Notes under the pieces: generated by a model | Database searches by the model: none | Told to the model about the DNA's origin: nothing | What the model saw: only the letters and a program-made list of their open reading frames with translations | Translations under genes and position numbers: made by a program | Assembly (NCBI GenBank): GCA_029068025.1 | Contig: JAIEDJ010000304.1 | Location: 1-33,469, forward strand | Source: Oscillospiraceae bacterium | GTDB taxonomy: Bacteria; Bacillota; Clostridia; Oscillospirales; Ruminococcaceae | Direction: 5' to 3' | Length of the DNA stretch: 33,469 bases | In this document: piece after piece, positions 1 to 7,610 of the stretch | Layout of the letters: every line of letters begins with the position of its first letter | Position numbering within the stretch: position 1 is the first letter of the stretch

Positions 1-1
1 C

Positions 2-424
2 CTAAAACGAATCGTATATAAGCGTAGTCCCGCCGACGACGATCCTCTGTTCCTCGCTGATCTTGCTGCGCCGAAGGATCGCCTTGATCCTCAGCAGCAT
101 TTCGGTCTCGTCGACGGGCTTGGTCATATAGTCGTCCGAGCCCAGCATAAACGACTTCCGCAGATCCTCCGCCGAGTCTCTGGCAGTGATGATCAGCACG
201 GGAACGTTTATCCCGCTCTCGCGCATAGCCTTCAGACAGCCGTAGCCGTCCAGCTTGGGCATCATCACATCCAAAATCACCAGATCTATATGCTGCCGCT
301 CCAGAACCGCCAGTACCTCTTCGCCGTCAGCCGCGACAAACGGACGATACCCGTTTTTTTCGAGAGTATACTCATACAGCCGGCGAATATTCGGCTGATC
401 GTCGGCGACCAAAATATTAAACAT
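2..424 (-). CDS. Response regulator receiver domain (OmpR-like N-terminal half only; stop codon at window edge)
   Basis: ORF MFNILVADDQPNIRRLYEYTLEKNGYRPFVAADGEE...LVILDVMMPKLDGYG...LIITA...GSDDYMTKP; phosphoacceptor D in LDVMMP, conserved K in TKP. Ends ...GGTTLIYDSF-stop with no DNA-binding domain. Confidence 0.85.
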   Translation of the reverse strand: MFNILVADDQPNIRRLYEYTLEKNGYRPFVAADGEEVLAVLERQHIDLVILDVMMPKLDGYGCLKAMRESGINVPVLIITARDSAEDLRKSFMLGSDDYMTKPVDETEMLLRIKAILRRSKISEEQRIVVGGTTLIYDSF

Positions 425-429
425 AGTTA

Positions 430-1686
430 TCAGTACGCTTCCCAGCTGTTAAGATACTTTTCCTGATCGGGGTTGAGCTTGTCTATACGGATCCCCCACG
501 CGTTCAGCTTGCGCTCGGCTACCTTTCTGTCGATAGTCTTGGGAACGTTGACGGTCATACGCTCGCCGCCCTTGAGGTTGTCCGAGTTCTTCGCGATGTA
601 CTCTGCCGACAGCGCCTGAATAGCAAAGCTCATATCCATGATCTCCGCGGGATGTCCGTCTCCCGCCGCCAGATTTACAAGTCTGCCCTCGGCAATAACG
701 AACACGGTCTTTCCGTTGCTCAGCTTGTAGCCCATGATGTTGTTGCGCGCCGTGTAGCTTTCAACGGCGATCTCGCGGAGCTTAGCCATGTTGACCTCAA
801 CGTCGAAATGCCCCGCGTTGCAGCAGATAGCGCCGTCCTTCATGTTCATAAACGCGTTTTCGCCGATAACATCCGCGCAGCCCGTCACAGTAACGAAGAA
901 ATCTCCGACCGCCGCTGCCTCGTTCATCGGCATTACCTTAAATCCGTCCATGACCGCTTCCATAGCCTTGATAGGATCTATCTCGGTAACGATGACCTCC
1001 GCTCCCAGACCCTTCGCGCGCATGGCAACGCCCTTGCCGCACCAGCCGTAGCCCGCGACAACAACGTTCTTTCCCGCGACGATAAGATTCGTCGTGCGGT
1101 TGATGCCGTCCCAGACAGACTGACCGGTTCCGTAGCGGTTATCAAACAAATGCTTGCAGTCCGCGTCATTTACCAGCACCATCGGGAACTTCAGCGCCTT
1201 TGCTCTGTCCATCGCCAGCAGACGGATAATTCCCGTTGTCGTCTCCTCGCAGCCGCCGAGAACGTTCGGGATAAGATCCGTGCGCTCGTTATGGATCAGG
1301 TTCACCAGATCGCCGCCGTCGTCAATGATGATATTCGGGCCGCAGTCGATGACCTTTGAAATATGGCGGTGGTATTCCTCATCGGTGGAGTTGTACCACG
1401 CGAACACGTTCAGTCCGTCGTGAACGAGCGCCGCCGCAACGTCGTCCTGAGTCGACAGCGGATTGCTGCCTGTAACGTACATCTCCGCGCCGCCCGCTGC
1501 CAGCACCTTGCACAGATACGCTGTCTTTGCCTCAAGATGTACCGACAGTGCCACCTTCAATCCCTTGAACGGCTTTTCGGCCGCAAATTCCTTCTCGATA
1601 CCATTCAGCAGCGGCATATTGCGCTTTACCCATTCGATCTTGCGCGCTCCGCTCTCCCACAGCTTTTCATCACGAATCTCACTCAT
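430..1686 (-). CDS. ahcY: Adenosylhomocysteinase (S-adenosyl-L-homocysteine hydrolase)
   Basis: 418 aa; EAKTAYLCKVLAAGGAEMYVTGSNPLSTQDDVAAAL, VVVAGYGWCGKGVAMRAKGLGAEVIVTEIDP, HPAEIMDMSFAIQAL and C-terminal family signatures. Confidence 0.93.
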   Translation of the reverse strand: MSEIRDEKLWESGARKIEWVKRNMPLLNGIEKEFAAEKPFKGLKVALSVHLEAKTAYLCKVLAAGGAEMYVTGSNPLSTQDDVAAALVHDGLNVFAWYNSTDEEYHRHISKVIDCGPNIIIDDGGDLVNLIHNERTDLIPNVLGGCEETTTGIIRLLAMDRAKALKFPMVLVNDADCKHLFDNRYGTGQSVWDGINRTTNLIVAGKNVVVAGYGWCGKGVAMRAKGLGAEVIVTEIDPIKAMEAVMDGFKVMPMNEAAAVGDFFVTVTGCADVIGENAFMNMKDGAICCNAGHFDVEVNMAKLREIAVESYTARNNIMGYKLSNGKTVFVIAEGRLVNLAAGDGHPAEIMDMSFAIQALSAEYIAKNSDNLKGGERMTVNVPKTIDRKVAERKLNAWGIRIDKLNPDQEKYLNSWEAY

Positions 1687-1749
1687 AGTTTTTGTCCTCC
1701 TGAATTTTTGATCCCGCTCAAACGAGATATTATCTGAAATTAATTTAAC

Positions 1750-2178
1750 TCACAGCACACGCTGAAACAATCCGCAGGCAACAGTGATCTCATCGCCGTT
1801 TGACTTAAGGTGCAGTACGATCGGTCTGCCGGCGATCTGCGTATGATCCGCTCGGTCAAGATAGATCTGAGCGGACGCGTTTCCTGTTCCGTCCGAAAAA
1901 ACGTCCGGCAGCAAAAGGATCTTCTCGCCCTTGTTCTCGCATAGCAGGCCCTCGTGAACATGAAACGCGAAGTCGCTGTTTATCGGCATATTTTCAAAAT
2001 CGCCCTGCAAATAGAGCCCGTCGGGCAGCGCGTAAGCATACACCTTTCCCCTGATATCGGGGTATTCCTCTCCGCCGCGAAGCTCAGCCTCCAGCACCGG
2101 TCTGTCCTGTTCAATAAAAGCGTAATCTGTTACATTTTCCATAGAATATACACCTCTCTTCAAGAGAAGTATATTCAA
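1750..2178 (-). CDS. Cu/Zn superoxide dismutase-like protein lacking the zinc loop
   Basis: LRGGEEYPDIRGKVYAYALPDG, FAFHVHEG, GRPIVLHLKSNGD and ACGLFQ match SOD_Cu beta-barrel motifs. Start may be the internal MENVTDYAF. Confidence 0.6.
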   Translation of the reverse strand: MNILLLKRGVYSMENVTDYAFIEQDRPVLEAELRGGEEYPDIRGKVYAYALPDGLYLQGDFENMPINSDFAFHVHEGLLCENKGEKILLLPDVFSDGTGNASAQIYLDRADHTQIAGRPIVLHLKSNGDEITVACGLFQRVL

Positions 2179-2270
2179 ATACCGCGCGTCCGATTACTAT
2201 CAGTCTGTCGATAACCCATTATTTGCATAAGTTCCCGGCATCCGATGGCTTCCCGACAGCCCGAAAATAA

Positions 2271-3107
2271 TCACTTTCGTATAAACAGCACCCCGAGCGT
2301 GTCCTCGCCGCAGTGACACGCCACCGTGCAGCCCGCGTCGGTCGCCGCGATCTCCGAGAAGCTCTTGTACTTCGCGATCTCGGCGGCGGCGTGATCGGTG
2401 TTCTCCTTGGATGTGGTATGCGTGATAAAGATCAGATCCTCGTCCACATCCACGCCTGTCAGTCTGTCCTTCACATAATCATTGATGGTCTTTTCGATAC
2501 TGCCGCGGTACTTCTTGATAACCTTCATCTTGCCGTCAATAACAGCGATACACGGCTTAAGCTTCAAAAGATTCGCTCCCAGCGCCGCGATGGACGAGCA
2601 GCGCCCGCCCTTGTGGAGATACTCCACATTAGCAACGAAGAATGTCGCGTCCACCTTGGGAATGATCTCCCCGAGAGCGGTGACGATCTCATCGGCGGAC
2701 AGTCCCTTTGCCGCCAGCTTAGCCGCCGAAACGGCGACCAGACCCTCGCCCGTGGAAAGATTCCTCGAATCCACCACCCTGACGTTCGGGAAGTCCTCCG
2801 CCGCGATCACCGCGTTCTGATACGTGCTGGAGAAATCCGAGCTGATCGTGATCAGCACAAGCTCATCGCACTCCTTGAGCTGCTCGGTGAAAAACCTTGT
2901 GAAATCGTCGATATTTACCGCCGCCGTTGAGCACAGCTTTCCGGTAGACCGATAATGCTCGAACACGTCCTTCTGTGTGATCTCAACGCCGTCCTTGAGC
3001 GTTTCGCCGCCCTTGTTCACATACAGCGGAACAACACTGATATCATACCTCTTCTTCAATTCCTCGGACAGATCGCAAACGCTGTCCGCACATATCTTGA
3101 CTTTCAT
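2271..3107 (-). CDS. DegV family (fatty-acid binding) protein
   Basis: MKVKICADSVCDLSEELKKRYDISVVPLYV...; STAAVNIDDFTRFF; HKGGRCSSIAALGANLLKLKPCIAV. Start placed at the internal Met with AAGGAGGAT just upstream rather than the longer ORF start at 3155. Confidence 0.9.
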   Translation of the reverse strand: MKVKICADSVCDLSEELKKRYDISVVPLYVNKGGETLKDGVEITQKDVFEHYRSTGKLCSTAAVNIDDFTRFFTEQLKECDELVLITISSDFSSTYQNAVIAAEDFPNVRVVDSRNLSTGEGLVAVSAAKLAAKGLSADEIVTALGEIIPKVDATFFVANVEYLHKGGRCSSIAALGANLLKLKPCIAVIDGKMKVIKKYRGSIEKTINDYVKDRLTGVDVDEDLIFITHTTSKENTDHAAAEIAKYKSFSEIAATDAGCTVACHCGEDTLGVLFIRK

Positions 3108-3118
3108 TTTATCCTCCT

Positions 3119-3300
3119 TATCTAAAAGAATTTCAAATTTCTCACTTGACTGCACGCTCCGCGCCTTTGGCGCTCCGCTTAGCAGCCAAGTGAGAACCGG
3201 TCGAAATTAAAATTTCGACCTATTTGAAATTCACTGGGTTATCGTTCGTTGCTCTTGGCATAAGATCCTTTGCTGCGTATTTTAAGCGTTGATCTTGGCT
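3119..3300. repeat. Structured dispersed repeat, copy 1 (three-way junction + GTTGNTCTTGGC tail x2)
   Basis: Outer stem GAATTTCAAAT 3128-3138 / ATTTGAAATTC 3222-3232; hairpin I TTCTCACTTG 3139-3148 / CAAGTGAGAA 3187-3196; hairpin II GGTCGAAATT 3199-3208 / AATTTCGACC 3211-3220; tail motifs at 3248-3259 and 3288-3299. Confidence 0.85.
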
Positions 3301-3322
3301 TAATGCGCGCAATACTTGTTCG

Positions 3323-3967
3323 TCACGCCTGTGCCGAGAGCGATTCCAGCAGGCGCTCCAGTTCTTCTTCAAGCGAGCTGTAAAACAGCGTGAACAGTAT
3401 ATCGCAGCTCCCCAGCAAAAAAAGATTCCTGTTGCTGATAGACGCGAGTGCGGGAACATATCCGTAAACATAACCCTTGAACCACTCCGCGTCATAGGCG
3501 GGCACACCTCTGCCCATCTTCACCATGCGGCGCACTTCCTCAAAATCGTCCGCGATGACGTTTTCGTAGTTTCCCGCGCCCTTCGCGACCACCATGTCGT
3601 ATATCGCCTTGATCTGCTTGTCGTTCAGCGTGCCGCCGCGTGTTTTCACGCTCTTAAGCTCCGGCAGCCGCACCGCGAACGAATACACCATAAGCGACAG
3701 CACACGCTCATATTCGGGAGAATTCATCTCCTTGCAGCGTTCCTTGTCCAGCTTGATACCCGTGTTGAACAGGCTGGTGGTGTCGGTAATGTTTTTGAGA
3801 GAGATCTTGAAAATGTCCTTTACGTTTATGTTGTAGAAATCCTTATCTGCGATCATGTAGATATATTTTACTGCGTTAAACAAGGAAACTCCTGCCTTTA
3901 CTACGGTATCCGAGATCATTGTAAAGGCGGTTCGTTCGCTGATAAACTCCATAGCTGTGTCCTCCAT
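3323..3967 (-). CDS. Hypothetical protein
   Basis: 214-aa ORF with codon usage similar to neighbours and a well-formed promoter upstream; no family recognised. The start may be the second Met (MEFISERT). Confidence 0.65.
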   Translation of the reverse strand: MEDTAMEFISERTAFTMISDTVVKAGVSLFNAVKYIYMIADKDFYNINVKDIFKISLKNITDTTSLFNTGIKLDKERCKEMNSPEYERVLSLMVYSFAVRLPELKSVKTRGGTLNDKQIKAIYDMVVAKGAGNYENVIADDFEEVRRMVKMGRGVPAYDAEWFKGYVYGYVPALASISNRNLFLLGSCDILFTLFYSSLEEELERLLESLSAQA

Positions 3968-3993
3968 AAAGATGTAAAAAAGCCCTTACTTTA

Positions 3994-4022
3994 TTATACA
4001 ATTTTTTTCCGTAATTTGCAAG
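3994..4022 (-). promoter_or_regulatory. SigA-type promoter for the 3323-3967 gene
   Basis: On minus strand TTGCAA (4017-4022) - 17 nt - TATAAT (3994-3999). Confidence 0.7.
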
Positions 4023-4121
4023 AACATTTTGAAAATAATCGGACAAATATGCCAAAACCGCAAATATATTTGTGGATCTCCTTATTTTTACAGAAAAAAA
4101 CGATCTTTTTTCAATTTATAC

Positions 4122-4150
4122 TTGAATTTTAAGGGAAAAAAGTTTATAAT
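4122..4150 (+). promoter_or_regulatory. SigA-type promoter for nadE
   Basis: TTGAAT (4122-4127) - 17 nt - TATAAT (4145-4150). Confidence 0.7.
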
Positions 4151-4188
4151 AAAAGATGAATACTATTATATCAGTCAGGAGAAAGAAT

Positions 4189-6108
4189 ATGCTGGACGGA
4201 TTTATAAAAGCCGCCGCCGCAACGCCTAAGATCCGCGTTGCCGACTGCGCTTACAATACAAAAGCGATAATCGAGCTTATCAAAGAGGCACACCAAAAGC
4301 GCGTAAAGCTGCTGGTGTTCCCCGAGCTGTGCATAACAGGCTATTCCTGCGGCGACCTGTTCTATCAGCCTGCGCTGCTGAGCGCAGCTTTAAGCTCTCT
4401 GAACGAGATCTCCGCCGCTTGTGTCGGTATGGATATGCTTATCGCGGTCGGCTGCCCGCTTGTGTTCCGCGGCGAATTGTATAATTGCGCGGTAATTATA
4501 CAGAACGGCGAGATACTCGGGGTTATCCCGAAGAAGTTCCTGCCGAATTACAACGAATTTTATGAAGCGCGGCAATTTACATCTGCTCCCGATAATGAAA
4601 ACAACAATATAACGCTTTTGGGCAGATCCGTGCCGTTCGGAACCGACCTTCTGTTCGAGTGCGAAAATATGCCAGACCTTGTATTTGCGGCGGAGATCTG
4701 CGAGGATCTCTGGGCGCCCGATCCGCCGTCAACACAGCTGGCGCTCGGCGGCGCGACGGTCATCGCGAACCTCTCCGCGTCCAATGAGACCATCGGCAAG
4801 GACGACTACCGCAGAACGCTTGTCACCGGACAGTCCGCGCGGTTGATATGCGGATATATATTCGCGAGCGCCGGCGACGGAGAATCCACCCAGGATCTGG
4901 TATTCGGAGGACACAGGATCATCGCCGAAAACGGCACAGCTATCGCGGAGAGTGAGCTTTACACGACGGGGCTTACTGTCACCGAGATAGACGTTCAGAA
5001 GCTGACGACGGAGCGCCGCAGAAACACCTCGTTCCGCAGCGGCTCCGAACGTCCTGAAATGCGGCGTATTTCCTTTAATATGAACATAGAGACGACCGAG
5101 CTTACAAGATCTATCGAAGCAATGCCGTTCGTTCCGCAGGACAGCACCAAAAAGAACGAGCGCTGCTCCAAGATACTGAAAATGCAGGCGCACGCGCTTG
5201 CTCAGCGCGTAACGCACACACACTGCAAGACGCTTGTCGTCGGGATCTCAGGCGGACTGGATTCCTGCCTTGCGTTGCTTGTCGCCGCCGAGGCAATGAA
5301 GCTGCTTGACCGTCCCGCGAGCGACATTATTACGATAACCATGCCCTGCTTCGGAACAACGAAGCGCACCCGCTCCAACGCCGAGATACTCTGCGGATGT
5401 CTTGGAACGACACTGCGCGTGATCGACATCTCCGACAGCGTAAAGCAGCATTTTGCGGACATCTCCCACAGCGAAAGCGATCATAACGTGACCTACGAGA
5501 ACGCCCAGGCGCGCGAACGCACGCAGGTCCTGATGGACGTTGCGAATGAAGAAAACGGCTTGGTGGTCGGCACGGGCGATCTCTCGGAGCTTGCTCTCGG
5601 CTGGGCGACCTACAACGGCGATCATATGAGTATGTACGGTGTAAACGCGTCCGTTCCGAAAACGCTTGTCCGCCATATTGTGCAGTACTTCTCCGAAACC
5701 ACTGACAACGCCGAGCTGAGCTGCGTGCTCACAGATATTCTCGATACGCCAGTCAGCCCGGAGCTTCTGCCCGCCAAGGACGGCGAGATATCGCAGATCA
5801 CCGAGGATCTGGTAGGGCCCTATGAGCTCCACGACTTCTTCCTGTACAACGGGATCCGATGGGGATATCCGCCGCGCAAGGTCTACAGACTGGCGCAGTA
5901 CGCTTTCGGCGACAGCTATAGCTCCGACGTGATCCTCAAGTGGCTCAGGACCTTCTACAGACGTTTTTTTGCGCAGCAGTTCAAGCGGAGCTGCCTGCCC
6001 GACGGAGTCAAGGTCGGCTCGGTATCGCTTTCACCGCGCGGCGACCTGAGAATGCCGAGCGACGCGTCCGCCGCCGTTTGGCTGGACGAGCTTGAAAAAT
6101 TAACTTAA
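4189..6108 (+). CDS. nadE: NAD+ synthase (glutamine-hydrolysing): nitrilase-type amidase + synthetase domains
   Basis: FPELCITGYSCGDLFYQ, AEICEDLWAP, VVGISGGLDSCLALLVA, GTGDLSELALGWATYNGDHMSMYGVNASVPKTLV. Start chosen at ATG 4189 with AGGAG upstream. Confidence 0.93.
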   Translation: MLDGFIKAAAATPKIRVADCAYNTKAIIELIKEAHQKRVKLLVFPELCITGYSCGDLFYQPALLSAALSSLNEISAACVGMDMLIAVGCPLVFRGELYNCAVIIQNGEILGVIPKKFLPNYNEFYEARQFTSAPDNENNNITLLGRSVPFGTDLLFECENMPDLVFAAEICEDLWAPDPPSTQLALGGATVIANLSASNETIGKDDYRRTLVTGQSARLICGYIFASAGDGESTQDLVFGGHRIIAENGTAIAESELYTTGLTVTEIDVQKLTTERRRNTSFRSGSERPEMRRISFNMNIETTELTRSIEAMPFVPQDSTKKNERCSKILKMQAHALAQRVTHTHCKTLVVGISGGLDSCLALLVAAEAMKLLDRPASDIITITMPCFGTTKRTRSNAEILCGCLGTTLRVIDISDSVKQHFADISHSESDHNVTYENAQARERTQVLMDVANEENGLVVGTGDLSELALGWATYNGDHMSMYGVNASVPKTLVRHIVQYFSETTDNAELSCVLTDILDTPVSPELLPAKDGEISQITEDLVGPYELHDFFLYNGIRWGYPPRKVYRLAQYAFGDSYSSDVILKWLRTFYRRFFAQQFKRSCLPDGVKVGSVSLSPRGDLRMPSDASAAVWLDELEKLT

Positions 6109-6176
6109 AACTAACGGCACGTTGGCGATTTGTTAAAAAATTAATGACCGTATCATTATAATTGACGGGAGCTATT

Positions 6177-6839
6177 ATGTTAGAAAAAATCGAAAAAAAG
6201 CTGTTAGATTTTAAAACGGCAGGCAGCACAGCCGAGGACTTTTTTGCTGCCCGCCGTGCCAGAACAGCTAAATTCCGAAGGGTGATCCGCGCGTGCTTCT
6301 ATCTGCATTGTATCGCGGCGCTTGCCTGCATAGTGCTGTCCATTGCGTTCAGCGCGGGTTTCGATATAGTTAAGATCTCCGTCTGCGCATTGACCTCGGT
6401 GATCTTCGCGTTCTTTGCCGTCGGAGATCTTGAGCACGTGAAAGCGATCTCCTGCGTGATAGACTTTGCGTTTGCGGCAGGGGCGTTTGTCACAGCGGCG
6501 CTCGGCACACACAGTACGCTGTATATTATCTGCGGTATCATAATGTGCGTGCTGGGGCTGTCAATGATCCTTTCGGCAGCTGCAGCTGCCTGCAAGCGTT
6601 TTCTTGAAAACGCCTCGCCGTTTATGATACGGCGTGAGAACAGCACACAGCCTGCGGATGAATATGATGATATTCCTGACCTTCCCGAGGAATACAGGAT
6701 CAATCTCCTGATGGCGCAGGCTCAGGAACAGCAGCTGATCCCTTCACCACCTCCGCCTCCACCGATAAGCAAGATGCGGGAGCTGGCAGATCAGGTATGT
6801 GAAATAATCTGCGGCGGATCGGACAAAAGCGAATCATAA
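6177..6839 (+). CDS. Hypothetical membrane protein with proline-rich C-terminal linker
   Basis: Several hydrophobic segments (FYLHCIAALACIVLSIAF, VSICALTSVIFAFFAVG, etc.); PSPPPPPPIS near the C-terminus. Confidence 0.65.
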   Translation: MLEKIEKKLLDFKTAGSTAEDFFAARRARTAKFRRVIRACFYLHCIAALACIVLSIAFSAGFDIVKISVCALTSVIFAFFAVGDLEHVKAISCVIDFAFAAGAFVTAALGTHSTLYIICGIIMCVLGLSMILSAAAAACKRFLENASPFMIRRENSTQPADEYDDIPDLPEEYRINLLMAQAQEQQLIPSPPPPPPISKMRELADQVCEIICGGSDKSES

Positions 6840-7024
6840 CTATCTGATTTTTTATGATCAAAAACATGGCGAAAAAACGAGCGTTTAAGCCGTAAACCGC
6901 GCTTGAAATTCTCTGAATAAAAAGAATTGCATTTCTTTGTGATTTTGGCTCTATCAAACAATTCATACGATATTAATAATCAAGTCTTTCATGATTTTTC
7001 AACGCCGAAACGGAGGTGTGAAAA

Positions 7025-7579
7025 CTGTCTGCAAAAAAGCTCTCCTTTTCGGCGATTTTTATATGCTTTGCAGCGGCGCTTTCCGCCCTTGAAACAATGC
7101 TTCCGCCGATATGTCCGATACCCGGCGTGCGTGTCGGTCTCGGAAACATTGTCACGATGTTTTTGCTGTACATAGGCGGCAGCTGGAGGGCGTTTGACGC
7201 GCTGTTCGTTATAATACTGCGGTGTGTGCTGGCGGCGCTGATCGTCGGTTCTCCGATGAGCGCCATATACGGACTTGCGGGCGGCATAGCCTCATGGCTC
7301 GCCATGCTCTGCCTTTGCCGTATCTTCCCAAAAGACAGCGAAACAAAGCGCTTTGACGAACGTTTTCTTCCGTTTACGGCGGTAGGCGGCGCGGTATTTC
7401 ACATAGCGGGGCAGATGGCTTGCGCAGTGCTGCTCTACGGCACAAAATACGTCCTAGCCTATACTCCGATACTGTTGGCGAGCGCCATTATCGGCGGACT
7501 GTTTACGGGGTTTCTCACCATGCTGATACTTCGCAAATTTCCCGAGAAGCTGCTGAACAGTATACGAAATGTAAAATAG
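7025..7579 (+). CDS. Gx transporter / heptaprenyl diphosphate synthase component I-like membrane protein (ECF-type S-component fold), apparent CTG start
   Basis: SAKKLSFSAIFICFAAALSALETMLPPICPIPGVRVGLGNIVTMFLLYIGG; the first ATG (7097) would remove the first TM helix; GGAGG at 7012-7016, 8 nt before CTG 7025. Confidence 0.7.
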   Translation: MSAKKLSFSAIFICFAAALSALETMLPPICPIPGVRVGLGNIVTMFLLYIGGSWRAFDALFVIILRCVLAALIVGSPMSAIYGLAGGIASWLAMLCLCRIFPKDSETKRFDERFLPFTAVGGAVFHIAGQMACAVLLYGTKYVLAYTPILLASAIIGGLFTGFLTMLILRKFPEKLLNSIRNVK

Positions 7580-7610
7580 CCCACAAATATAACGCAAAGG
7601 AGCAAAGACC

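Noticed and set aside
652-1359. 235-aa plus-strand ORF opposite ahcY
   Set aside because: Shadow ORF of a conserved enzyme gene.
1687-1749. SAH/SAM riboswitch upstream of ahcY
   Set aside because: The gap to the upstream gene is only about 60 nt and shows no recognisable riboswitch core.
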